From contig CAHJWG010000006.1 in NCBI GenBank assembly GCA_903642215.1, positions 1-64,000 of the forward strand: DNA of 64,000 nucleotides, written 5' to 3'. How positions within the stretch are numbered: position 1 is the stretch's first letter; every line of letters starts with the position of its first letter. The DNA comes from Sphingobacteriaceae bacterium (GTDB lineage: Bacteria; Bacteroidota; Bacteroidia; Sphingobacteriales; Sphingobacteriaceae). Of this stretch, positions 16,373 to 24,966 are shown in pieces. Made by a program: the position numbers and the translations under genes. The notes under the pieces are model-generated. The model made no database searches. It had not been told where the DNA came from and saw nothing but the letters and a program-made list of their open reading frames with translations.

Positions 16373-19210
16373 TTACAAAGCTTCATCCATGAGGTAAAGA
16401 ATGGATTCGTAATTTTGAGAAACCGCCTTAGACATTGCCATTTCGCAGGTTTTGGTGGATGAATAATAACCGTCGGATTGATGTTGTTTTACTTCCAGTG
16501 CTTCGGATAAAGTAGCAGAATCGGTTAACTCCGGGAATAAAAATCCGCGATCGCCGGCCATGCCACAACAACCGCCGTGTTTGGGTACGATTACTTCCTG
16601 TGCAAAATGTTTAGCCAGGCCGATAAATTTATTTACAGTTTTCATTTTTTCTACAGAACAAACAGTGTGCACCGTAATATTCCCCTTTTTCTGCTTCGCC
16701 GACACATTCGGTTTAACGTAATCATGGAAAAAATCTATGCTGTCCATAATCTGCAACCGGTCAAACTTAATCTGATTTTCTGCGGTAAGTACGCCGCGGA
16801 TGTGGTGCAAAGTGTAAGCGCAGGAACTTACATCCGTTACGATGGCCAGCTTCCCTTCATTGCTTGACAGCCATAAACGCTGCACAATATCGTTGGCGGT
16901 AAAATCATAAGCCTGCTTAAATCCTTTGGAAGAGTAAATCTGACTACAGCAGCTTCCGTTTAAATTTTCCATCACCTGCACCGCAACACCGGCCTTTGCG
17001 CAAACACTCATAAAAGTATCCATAATACTTTTTTCTTTTCCGGGATACGTGCCCAGCATTCTGGAGATACAGGTAGGGAAATAAACAATTGTGCTTGCCC
17101 AGGCAGGATTTACGTGATCTGTATGTATTTTATCGAAAGAAAGACTGGGCGGATAACTTATCTCATCGGCCCACAAAGGTATGGCAGGTATCAGTTTTTT
17201 CAGCGTTTTGGTGAGGTAAAACATAGCCTTCTTTCCAAAAACTTTATTGATTGCGAAACCGGTTTTCAGCCCAAACCGAACAGTCCACTCAACCAACTTA
17301 AAGTTTTTTGCCATAAACAAAGCAATACGATTTTGGAAGGCAGAATGATTTTCTCTCCTCAAACGCTTCACCAAATCGCCGGTATTAATATCCACCGGGC
17401 AAGCGGTGGCGCACAGGCCGTCAACCGCACAGGTATCCAAACCATCGTACTGATATTGATTAAGCAGTAGTTGATGTTCAGCTTTTTTACCGGTTTTTTC
17501 CAGATTTTTTAAACCCCGCCGCACTACAATCCGGCGCCTCGGCGTGGTGGTTAAATTACGGCTCGGGCATTTGTGCTCGCAATAACCGCATTCAATACAT
17601 TTATCAACCTCCGTTTCAACTGGCGGCATGTTTTTTAAGTTTTTCAGATGTGCTTCGGCATCAACATTAATAATCACACCCGGATTTAGCAATCCGTTCG
17701 GATCAACAGCCTGTTTTATCAGCTTCATGATCTGGTAAGCTTCACCTCCCCATTCCGTTTCTACAAACGGTGCCATGTTGCGGCCGGTTCCGTGTTCGGC
17801 TTTTAAACTGCCGTCGTATTTATTTACAACCAAATCGATTACTTCCCGCAAAAACAGGTCATAACGAGTAACTTCTTCCGGCGTATCAAATGCTTGCGTA
17901 ATTACAAAATGGATATTACCGTCTTTTGCGTGGCCGAAAATTATGGCATTCAGATAATCATATTTAATAAAAAGCTCCTGCAATTCTAAAATGGCATCGC
18001 CCAAACGGTTAACCGGGAAAGTTAAATCTTCTAAAATTACGGTTGTACCGCTCGCCCTTACGGCACCAACAGCCGGGAAAAGCCCTTTCCTTACTTTCCA
18101 GAAAAAATCCTGCTCTATCGGGTCGCTGGTAAATACCGGTGCGTTAAGCAAGGTTAATTTTGAGATTTGCTGCAGGAAACCGTTTACCTTAAATTCTAAA
18201 TCTTCATAATTACTTTCCTGAAATTCAATGAGCAAAGCAGCGGCAGTTAAAGGTAAATCTTTTACGATGGCAGGCATCCCGACCAGGTTTTCAACCGACC
18301 GTAAAGAAGCGCGGTCCATTAATTCCACCATCAAAGCACCGGCATTGGTAAGCGGAATAATAGCCTGGCAGGCCGCATAAATATCCGGGAAATAAAGCAA
18401 ACCGGTTGATTTATGCGGATAATCCGGAACGGTTTTTAATACAGCTTCCGCAATAAACGCAAGTGTACCTTCTGCACCGATTAACAGATGCGCCAGGATA
18501 TCCAAAGGATGTTCGTGGTCGATGAAAGCATTTAAAGAGTAGCCGACCGTATTTTTGGTTTCGTACTTATTCCTGATTTTATTGTACAAAACACTATTGG
18601 TTTCGATCCGTGTTTTTAAATCTTTTAGGATCCGGCAAAGCTGGGCACATTCATTTTCAAACCTTGTGTAATCAGCTTTATCTTCCGTTGTAAAAACTTT
18701 TCCGTCAGGCAAAATAAACCGGATATATTTTGTGGTGTGATAGGAATTGAGCTTTACGCCGCAACACATGCCGCTGGCATTGTTTGATAAAATACCGCCC
18801 ATCATGGCTGCGCTGATACTTGACGGATCCGGGCCGAGTTTCCGCTGATACTTTTTTAAGAAAGTATTTACCATTTGCCCGGTTATTCCGGGTTGCACAC
18901 GGATCAGGTTGCCGGCATCTGCTATGGTTAATTTATCCCAAAACTGACTTAAATCCACTAAAATACCATCCGTTATCGATTGTCCGGAAAGGCTTGTACC
19001 GCCGGTTCTGAATACCAGCGGCAAGTTGTTTTGACGGGAAAAATGGAATAAATCAATAATTTCTGCCTCTGTGGCCGGCTGAACGACAGCTTTAGGAACA
19101 AGATAATAAAAGCCTGCATCTGAGGCATAAGAAACCAAATCGATGTATCTTGTTTTGATACGTGCTTTGGGAAGAATCCTGTTTAACCCGGCTTCAATAT
19201 TTATGGCCAT
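16373..19210 (-). CDS. FAD and Fe-S fusion oxidoreductase (GlcD-GlcF / D-lactate dehydrogenase type)
   Basis: A 945-residue fusion. The N-terminal half (about 1-520) is a PCMH-type FAD-binding oxidase with FRTGGTSLSGQSITDGILVD and GPDPSSISAAMMGGILSNNASG, and a C-terminal cap with a GHAKDGNIHF motif. The second half carries two 4Fe-4S sites, CIECGYCEHKCPS (about 537) and CAVDGLCATACPVD (about 593), then a GlcF-like part with two CCG motifs (NGSCCSQ and HGGCCGMAGD). The family oxidises 2-hydroxyacids such as D-lactate or glycolate and passes electrons to the membrane quinone pool. The substrate cannot be read from sequence. It is a single-gene unit. Confidence 0.88.
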   Translation of the reverse strand: MAINIEAGLNRILPKARIKTRYIDLVSYASDAGFYYLVPKAVVQPATEAEIIDLFHFSRQNNLPLVFRTGGTSLSGQSITDGILVDLSQFWDKLTIADAGNLIRVQPGITGQMVNTFLKKYQRKLGPDPSSISAAMMGGILSNNASGMCCGVKLNSYHTTKYIRFILPDGKVFTTEDKADYTRFENECAQLCRILKDLKTRIETNSVLYNKIRNKYETKNTVGYSLNAFIDHEHPLDILAHLLIGAEGTLAFIAEAVLKTVPDYPHKSTGLLYFPDIYAACQAIIPLTNAGALMVELMDRASLRSVENLVGMPAIVKDLPLTAAALLIEFQESNYEDLEFKVNGFLQQISKLTLLNAPVFTSDPIEQDFFWKVRKGLFPAVGAVRASGTTVILEDLTFPVNRLGDAILELQELFIKYDYLNAIIFGHAKDGNIHFVITQAFDTPEEVTRYDLFLREVIDLVVNKYDGSLKAEHGTGRNMAPFVETEWGGEAYQIMKLIKQAVDPNGLLNPGVIINVDAEAHLKNLKNMPPVETEVDKCIECGYCEHKCPSRNLTTTPRRRIVVRRGLKNLEKTGKKAEHQLLLNQYQYDGLDTCAVDGLCATACPVDINTGDLVKRLRRENHSAFQNRIALFMAKNFKLVEWTVRFGLKTGFAINKVFGKKAMFYLTKTLKKLIPAIPLWADEISYPPSLSFDKIHTDHVNPAWASTIVYFPTCISRMLGTYPGKEKSIMDTFMSVCAKAGVAVQVMENLNGSCCSQIYSSKGFKQAYDFTANDIVQRLWLSSNEGKLAIVTDVSSCAYTLHHIRGVLTAENQIKFDRLQIMDSIDFFHDYVKPNVSAKQKKGNITVHTVCSVEKMKTVNKFIGLAKHFAQEVIVPKHGGCCGMAGDRGFLFPELTDSATLSEALEVKQHQSDGYYSSTKTCEMAMSKAVSQNYESILYLMDEAL

Positions 19211-19399
19211 AGCTGGGATAAAATCCGGTTAAATAATTTGTCGCTCATGTTTTTAAACTCTTCTATTTTCGATCCTGATTTTGGAAATCTATGTGTTTGC
19301 ACCTTCCGCAAAAATCAAAAAAATACAGTTAGTAATGTTATTATTTCTTTTCAAACGTAAAATCTCTTTAAATTTTTGATGCTGTTTTTACCGGATAAA

Positions 19400-19650
19400 A
19401 TAAGGTAAAGCGTTTATCTGACTTTGTGATATTTATCCTAACGTTAAAAGAAATGCCAAGATTACATCAATGCAACAGAATTAATTAAACTTTAGTTAAC
19501 TTTTAAACGCTGTTATCCGTACAAAAACTAAACTGCCGAAAGCTAAAACCGCTTTGTAGCAGCGTAATGCCCCTGCTGACCAGTACGAATTGCTGATTAA
19601 AATTGAATTATTTGCCGATCCGGCCCATCTTGATGATGGGCTTTTTTTTT
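19400..19650 (+). ncRNA. candidate small RNA ending at an orphan terminator
   Basis: A strong intrinsic terminator (19623-19650) points rightward, but no rightward gene precedes it: the gene to the left is transcribed away and the next rightward gene begins at 19825. The 200 bases before it hold short complementary segments (for example CGCT...AGCG near 19552-19567) and no ORF of note. An unannotated transcript ending here is the simplest explanation. I cannot place its start; a TTTG lies near 19433 but no good -7 box was found at the right distance. It does not visibly match tmRNA, 6S or SRP RNA. Confidence 0.4.
19623..19650 (+). terminator. intrinsic terminator with no upstream gene
   Basis: The stem GCCCATC/GATGGGC has a 5-base loop (TTGAT) and is followed directly by nine T residues. 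There is no T-run on the other strand, so it works rightward only. It is the most canonical terminator in the window. Confidence 0.88.
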
Positions 19651-19718
19651 GCCCTGTATTTAATCAATTGACCACATCGAAATCAGAATCGGGAAACAAA
19701 AAATCAATAAAATATACA

Positions 19719-19740
19719 TGCTTCTTTTATCCGCTAAAAA
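19719..19740 (-). repeat. dispersed word, long form, upstream of the CheB-like gene
   Basis: TGCTTCTTTTATCCGC followed by TAAAAA lies 69 bases past the orphan terminator and 85 bases before the CheB-like start. A related word with AC in place of GA (TGCTGTTTTTA) is at 19380-19390 in the same gap. Confidence 0.8.
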
Positions 19741-19824
19741 ATTATATCACCTGATAATTATTTAATTAGAAGTTATCATCAGTAATTTTGATCATTTTAA
19801 GTATAAGAAACTTTACCTTTCGCG

Positions 19825-20406
19825 GTGAATATTTCAGATCCTGTTAAAAACGAAAAGTTTATTATCGCTATCGGCGCATCTAAAGGCGGTTTAACTGCCT
19901 TGTATGAATTTTTTGATAATACGCTCCCTGATGCTGTTTCCTATGTCATCACCACACATTTATATCCGCATCAAAAAAGCTTACTGACGGAAATGATCCG
20001 CAGGCATTCTAAGCTGGAAGTTTATGAAATTATAACCGATATGCCGATAGAACCTAATAAAGTATATGTGATGCCGGAGAACAACGTAGTTCGGATTAAA
20101 CAGGAAAAGTTAATTCTGGAGGCAAGGGATTTATCGGTTAAGATAAATTGGGCGATTGACATATTTTTTAATTCTCTTGCCGAGACAACACATTTTAGAA
20201 AAGTTGCTATCATTTTATCAGGTATGGGTACAGACGGAACCCTGGGCGTTGAAGCAATAGCAAATAGCGGCGGGTTAATTATTGTTCAGGATAATTCGGC
20301 TTTAGAAAATTCTATGCCTGATAGTGCTATTTCGGCGGGTTACGTAAACCTCACGCTGCAAGTAAGCGATATGCCACAAGCGATTATTGATTATGTAAAT
20401 CATTAG
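19825..20406 (+). CDS. stand-alone CheB methylesterase domain
   Basis: A 193-residue protein consisting only of the CheB catalytic domain, which removes methyl groups from glutamates of chemoreceptors. The catalytic triad looks intact: Ser19 in IGASKGG, His45 in VITTHLYP (usually VQHM) and Asp137 in SGMGTDGTLG. No receiver domain precedes it, although one normally inhibits CheB until it is phosphorylated. No cheR, receptor or CheA gene is in the window. It may regulate a non-classical sensory protein. The start is a GTG at 19825; no closer ATG fits. The J-domain-like gene follows 97 bases later. Confidence 0.82.
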   Translation: MNISDPVKNEKFIIAIGASKGGLTALYEFFDNTLPDAVSYVITTHLYPHQKSLLTEMIRRHSKLEVYEIITDMPIEPNKVYVMPENNVVRIKQEKLILEARDLSVKINWAIDIFFNSLAETTHFRKVAIILSGMGTDGTLGVEAIANSGGLIIVQDNSALENSMPDSAISAGYVNLTLQVSDMPQAIIDYVNH

Positions 20407-20503
20407 AAAGCTACTTGGAAATTTCCCGACGTATTTAAACTTCTATAAAAATTCCTCGTTAATTATCTGTTTAATTAAACGATAGGTTAAAAATTCAATC
20501 AAA

Positions 20504-21373
20504 ATGACGCACCGAAGCATTAGTACGTTTAGCATGAAGGATTTTTATTTTATTTTGAAAACAGATATTAATTGCAATCCTGCTGAGATAACAGAAGCTT
20601 ATGATTTTGCGCTTAAAAAAATCTATCCTGATTTAAACAAAAACAAACAGGATTTTGAGATACATTTCCGTGAGATTGAGGAAGCTTACCAAGTGTTAAG
20701 CGATCCGTTAAAGCGCAGCCAATACGATCAGGAATTAAAAAGCACGCAGGTTTTATTACCATCAGATAAAAATAAAAACCAACGCCAATACTCAAAAACC
20801 AGAATTATAGACCTTGTTTTTACACTGATTTTAATATCGTTTACGCTGATATTCGGCAGGTACGTTTTAACTTCCATCAACAAAACCAAAGTTGCCAAAA
20901 TTAAAAAAGCATTCATTGCAACGCCTTACTTTTCCTACAAAACCAAACATCATAAAAAAAAGTATACTGCTAAAATTAAAACGATTGCTGGTATTCAAAA
21001 AGTTAATTCAACGAATTTTGTAAAAACTACCTTACCTACAAAGCAGGTTGCAGCAGTTATTAACACGAACGCTAACAGCGATAGGATTATCACTCAAATC
21101 CCCAAGGTTGATGATTCTATTCAAAAGAACGAAACCGTAAATGCAGTTAAAAGCAGCACCAATACGGTAAATTATCTTTATGTCACTGCTATCCGATCAA
21201 ATGAAACCGGAGTGACTAATATGAGAGAATCAGGCAGTTTCGGTTCTGATATTATCAAAACAATCCCGAGTAATTCGCAGGTTTACGTTTTAGAAAAAGG
21301 AAATCCTTACTATAAAGTTCAATTTGGTAATTACACCGGTTATGTACCGAGATGGACTTTACTCGTGAAATAA
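20504..21373 (+). CDS. divergent J-domain membrane protein with SH3b tail
   Basis: A 289-residue protein. Residues about 11-77 match a DnaJ J-domain (DFYFILKTDINCNPAEITEAY to EEAYQVLSDPLKRSQYD), but the invariant HPD tripeptide, which triggers DnaK ATP hydrolysis, is YPD (41-43). A single membrane span follows (about 103-121: LVFTLILISFTLIFGRYVL), then a lysine/threonine-rich linker and a C-terminal SH3b domain (about 228-289, TNMRESGSFGSDIIKTI to GYVPRWTLLV). The orientation suggests a cytoplasmic J-like head and a periplasmic, wall-binding tail. Without the histidine it is unlikely to stimulate DnaK normally. A second in-frame ATG at codon 11 is a plausible start. Confidence 0.75.
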   Translation: MTHRSISTFSMKDFYFILKTDINCNPAEITEAYDFALKKIYPDLNKNKQDFEIHFREIEEAYQVLSDPLKRSQYDQELKSTQVLLPSDKNKNQRQYSKTRIIDLVFTLILISFTLIFGRYVLTSINKTKVAKIKKAFIATPYFSYKTKHHKKKYTAKIKTIAGIQKVNSTNFVKTTLPTKQVAAVINTNANSDRIITQIPKVDDSIQKNETVNAVKSSTNTVNYLYVTAIRSNETGVTNMRESGSFGSDIIKTIPSNSQVYVLEKGNPYYKVQFGNYTGYVPRWTLLVK

Positions 21374-21465
21374 ACACGTCTGCACAAGAAATTAACTTCA
21401 TTGTTTAAATTTTACTATCTCTGTTTAAACTTGATTGTAAATTTTATAATATAAAGTCTATAGAA

Positions 21466-21496
21466 TTTGTAGTCTTTTATTTTTTTTATATGTTTG
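21466..21496 (+). promoter_or_regulatory. Bacteroidota-type promoter of the poly-Cys leader and susC operon
   Basis: TTTG at 21466-21469 and TATGTTTG at 21489-21496 match the phylum consensus (TTTG, 19-base spacer, TAnnTTTG) exactly. Transcription should begin a few bases after 21500, placing the leader ORF start (21516) about 10-15 bases into the transcript. It is the best promoter match I found in the window. Confidence 0.82.
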
Positions 21497-21515
21497 AACC
21501 GTAATAATTATAGTA

Positions 21516-21614
21516 ATGAATACTTTTTTACCTTTTACTAACAACGCGCTAAACAAAAAGCACCATCCTGTTTCTCTAAAAGGATTTCCCATGTGCTGTT
21601 GTTGTAATTTTTAA
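21516..21614 (+). CDS. candidate tetracysteine leader peptide
   Basis: A 32-codon ORF starting at an ATG just downstream of a perfect promoter and ending GFPMCCCCNF-stop. Codons 27-30 are TGC TGT TGT TGT, four cysteines in a row, which is extreme in such a short frame. The stop lies 231 bases before the susC ATG. Leader peptides with runs of one amino acid act as attenuators: ribosomes stall at the run when the matching charged tRNA is scarce, changing downstream RNA folding. Poly-cysteine leaders that respond to cysteine supply are known in mycobacteria. Its role here is inferred from position and composition alone. Confidence 0.65.
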   Translation: MNTFLPFTNNALNKKHHPVSLKGFPMCCCCNF

Positions 21615-21615
21615 T

Positions 21616-21796
21616 ACAGCCTTAACAAAGGTTCATTTTCGTTTTTTTTATTGGAACGAATAATGATTATCCGGTATACTTCTTTTATCACCCAAAAATC
21701 TGTAATGAAATAAATTGATTTTATGAAACCGGCAAGGAAGCCTTGCCGGTCTGCAATGAAAGATCAGTTCTGTAACGCCAATCACGCACTGATCTT
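21616..21796 (+). promoter_or_regulatory. structured 5' leader RNA before susC (attenuator candidate)
   Basis: Three potential hairpins follow the leader ORF. First, AGCCTT-AACA-AAGGTT (21617-21632, one G-U pair) is followed by a T-rich run with eight T residues near 21644, a weak terminator shape directly after the leader stop. Second, CCGGCAAGG-AAG-CCTTGCCGG (21729-21749) is a strong 9-bp stem. Third, AAGATCAG/CTGATCTT (21760-21767 with 21789-21796) is a perfect 8-bp stem. A minus-oriented long-form word copy (TACTTCTTTTATCACC) starts at 21677. Stalling at the cysteine codons could decide which of these form. No folding was computed. Confidence 0.5.
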
Positions 21797-21845
21797 CACC
21801 CGGCTTTAGCAAACATGTTTATTATTTACTTCAACCTTGTCAAAT

Positions 21846-24800
21846 ATGGAAATATTTATCCGTAGAACATACTATACTTTGTCCCAAAAGTTCCTCGTCT
21901 TTATACTGTTTTTATCACCCTTTTTTGTTCACGCACAAACAGAACTGCCGGCAACCATTAACTCAACCTTAACCGGCCGGGTTTTGGATGCCGCAACCAA
22001 AGAACCTTTGCCGGGCGCAGTGGTAAGTATTCTGGGAACAACCCATTCGGTGCCTACAAATTCTGAAGGCCGATTTAACTTCGTAACCGGCCAAAAGTTT
22101 CCTTATACTTTAGTCATTAGTTTTATAGGATTTGAAAAGCAGCAAATTGTTGCCACCGGCAGCCCGATTGACATACTATTAAAAAGCGCAACCAAGCAGT
22201 TAAATGACGTGGTGGTAGTTGGTTACGGCACGCAAACCCGGAAAGCATTAACCAGTGCCGTTGCTACTATTAAGGTTGATGAAGTGCGCGACAAACCCGT
22301 AGCAACTTTCGAGCAGCAGCTGCAAGGCAAAGCTGCCGGATTACAAATCAGTGCTTCTACCGGTATTCCGGGTGATGCCATGTTTATCCGGATCCGCGGC
22401 ACCACTTCTATCAATGCCGGCAACGATCCTTTGTATGTGGTTGACGGCGTGTATATTAACAATACTTCCTTACAAAATGTTACCACACAGGGACAGGCAA
22501 ATAACCCGCTGTCGGACATCAACCCGAACGATATTGAAAGTATTACTGTTTTAAAAGATGCTGATGCAACAGCCATTTACGGTGCGCGTGCTGCTAACGG
22601 TGTCATCCTGATTACAACCAAACGCGGAAAACTCAATACGGCACCGAAAGTAAGTTTGAATACTTATTTCGGCCTGGCGCGGGCACCAAAACTTTGGGAT
22701 TTGGTTACCGGGCCGCAACACGCAGAATTGATCAATGAAATGTACCGGAATAGTGAAGCGGATGCTATCGCAGCCGGTAATACAACGGCTATCAACACGT
22801 ATAAATATCAGCCTTTCCGTGCGTTAACGGATAATCCTGCCGCTTCTCCGGCACCTCGCGGCTTGCCGCAAAGCCTGCCTACTTATGATCGTTTGCATAA
22901 AGCTTTCCGTACCGGTTTTCTGCAAAATTATGATCTTTCTGTTTCCGGCGGGAACGATAAAACCACTTATTACATTGGCGGCGGTTTTAATAAACAACAG
23001 GCCGACCTCAGAACAAATGATTTTAGGAGAGGCAGTTTCAAGTTTAATCTTGATCAGAAAATCAGTAATGTTTTCAGTATCGGCACAAGCAATATCCTCA
23101 CCCAAACGTACCGCACAAATGCCCGTGTAGGCGATGGTCCGCAAGGCGGCGTTTTGCAATCTGCTTTACACACGCCAACTTATCTACCGGAAGTAAACGC
23201 GGATGGCAGCCCGGCAAAATGGGCCGGTTTTGATAACCTGGACGTACTGCTGAACAACACCAATATGCACTCGACCAGCAACCGTTTAATCAGCAATATT
23301 TATGGTGAGGCAAAAATTACACCTGCTTTAAAATTCAGAACCAGCTGGAGTGTGGATTACAATAATTATAACGAGTTCCAATACTGGAACAGCCTGACCA
23401 ATTTGGGGATTGCCAACCATAACTTGGGTACTTCAAGTATTTCTAATTACACCATCTGGACGAACGAGCAAACGCTTTCCTACAATAAAACTTTCGGCAA
23501 ACATACTTTCGGTGCTTTAGTCGGTAATTCGATCCAGGGAACTACCTCTGCAAATACACTGGCGCAAGGCACTAATTTCCCGAATGATTCTTTTGAGCAG
23601 ATCGCTTCTGCGGCCACGACCACTTCTTCTTCCACAGAATCTAAATATAATTTATCGTCGTTTTTTACCAGGGTAAATTATAATTACGCCGGTAAATATT
23701 ATGCAGAATTTAGTGTTCGTGCCGATGGTTCTTCCCGTTTTGGCACCAACCACCAGTGGGGATATTTTCCTTCTGCCGGTTTAGCCTGGCGTATCAAAGA
23801 AGAATCGTTTTTGAAGGATGCTTCTTTTATCAGTGATTTTAAGCTGCGCGGAAGTTTCGGCATCACCGGAAATCAAAACGGGATCAACGATTTTGCTTCG
23901 CGCGGATTATGGGGCGCAGGCGCAAACTACCAGAACAATCCCGGTACGGTTGCCCAGCAACTGGCTAACCCGGATTTGAAATGGGAAAGCACCCGCCAAA
24001 CCAATTTTGGTGTCGACCTGAGTTTATTTAACGATAGGTTGAGTATTACTGCGGATGTATACGATAAATATACCAGCAATCTGCTGCTTAATACGCCGCT
24101 GGAATCATCTTCCGGATTTACTTCAATACTGACCAATGCTGGTGAAATCAGTAACAAAGGTTTTGAATTCAACATCGCCAGCACCAACGTTAAGCTAAAA
24201 GATTTCAGGTGGACAACCAATTTAAACTTCTCTATGAACGTTAACAAAATAGAGAAGCTGCCTACGCCCGTGGTTGCAGCTTATGCCGCAGAAAGAATGG
24301 TTCAGGGTTTATCCTTGTACACTTTCTTCGTTTACAAACAATTATATGTTGATCCGCAAACCGGAAACGCCGTTTATGATGATGCAAACCACGATGGCAA
24401 AATCAACTCAAGTGATATCGAAGCTTACGGAAATGCCCTGCCGAAATTTACAGGTGGTTTAACCAATACGTTTAATTATAAAGGCTTTGATCTTTCCTTA
24501 TTCTTCAATTTCTCCTACGGAAACAAGGTTTACAACAACAACGATTACTTTTTAGAAGGCGGCGGAACGCGCGATGCCAACCGTGCCATTGATACCTATC
24601 AATTAACGCGCTGGCAAAAACCGGGCGATGTAACCGACCTGCCGCGTTTAACCGCTTTAGGGCAAAATTATACGTTGAGCCCAACCAGCCGCAATATTGA
24701 AGATGCTTCTTTTATCCGCCTAAATAATTTAAACCTGGGTTATACGGTTCCGAAAAGGATCAGCGAAAAAGCCAAAATTTTTAACCTGCGGCTTTACGTA

Positions 24801-24947
24801 AGCGGCTCGAATCTGGCTTTATGGACAAAATACAAAGGCCCTGATCCCGAAATCAATGTGTCATCCTCATCCACCGTGCTTGGTTATGATCTCGGCACGC
24901 CGCCTGTTCCGCGCACTATCCAGGTTGGGGCAAACATCACTTTCTAA
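21846..24947 (+). CDS. SusC/RagA-family TonB-dependent outer-membrane transporter
   Basis: About 1,033 residues. The ATG at 21846 is preferred to a TTG at 21837; it begins a long signal peptide ending FVHAQ. A carboxypeptidase-regulatory-like domain follows (LTGRVLDAATKEPLPGAVVSI), then the plug with the SusC signatures VVVVGYGTQ and IRIRGTTSINAGNDPLYVVDGVY, and a 22-strand barrel ending NITF, with the typical aromatic-rich closing strand. SusC proteins import ligands captured by the partner SusD using TonB energy. The closing motif EDASFIRLNNL happens to match the dispersed word (24704-24714); another copy is at 23819-23829. The neighbourhood and cysteine leader suggest a sulfur-containing ligand. 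Confidence 0.92.
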   Translation: MEIFIRRTYYTLSQKFLVFILFLSPFFVHAQTELPATINSTLTGRVLDAATKEPLPGAVVSILGTTHSVPTNSEGRFNFVTGQKFPYTLVISFIGFEKQQIVATGSPIDILLKSATKQLNDVVVVGYGTQTRKALTSAVATIKVDEVRDKPVATFEQQLQGKAAGLQISASTGIPGDAMFIRIRGTTSINAGNDPLYVVDGVYINNTSLQNVTTQGQANNPLSDINPNDIESITVLKDADATAIYGARAANGVILITTKRGKLNTAPKVSLNTYFGLARAPKLWDLVTGPQHAELINEMYRNSEADAIAAGNTTAINTYKYQPFRALTDNPAASPAPRGLPQSLPTYDRLHKAFRTGFLQNYDLSVSGGNDKTTYYIGGGFNKQQADLRTNDFRRGSFKFNLDQKISNVFSIGTSNILTQTYRTNARVGDGPQGGVLQSALHTPTYLPEVNADGSPAKWAGFDNLDVLLNNTNMHSTSNRLISNIYGEAKITPALKFRTSWSVDYNNYNEFQYWNSLTNLGIANHNLGTSSISNYTIWTNEQTLSYNKTFGKHTFGALVGNSIQGTTSANTLAQGTNFPNDSFEQIASAATTTSSSTESKYNLSSFFTRVNYNYAGKYYAEFSVRADGSSRFGTNHQWGYFPSAGLAWRIKEESFLKDASFISDFKLRGSFGITGNQNGINDFASRGLWGAGANYQNNPGTVAQQLANPDLKWESTRQTNFGVDLSLFNDRLSITADVYDKYTSNLLLNTPLESSSGFTSILTNAGEISNKGFEFNIASTNVKLKDFRWTTNLNFSMNVNKIEKLPTPVVAAYAAERMVQGLSLYTFFVYKQLYVDPQTGNAVYDDANHDGKINSSDIEAYGNALPKFTGGLTNTFNYKGFDLSLFFNFSYGNKVYNNNDYFLEGGGTRDANRAIDTYQLTRWQKPGDVTDLPRLTALGQNYTLSPTSRNIEDASFIRLNNLNLGYTVPKRISEKAKIFNLRLYVSGSNLALWTKYKGPDPEINVSSSSTVLGYDLGTPPVPRTIQVGANITF

Positions 24948-24966
24948 TCCTAAACACAACACTGAA

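Noticed and set aside
21411..21436. CTGTTTAAACTTGATT resembles the ends of the IS5-type element
   Set aside because: The match is shorter than at 4484, no partner end or target duplication was found nearby, and GTTTAAAC is self-complementary, so chance is likely.
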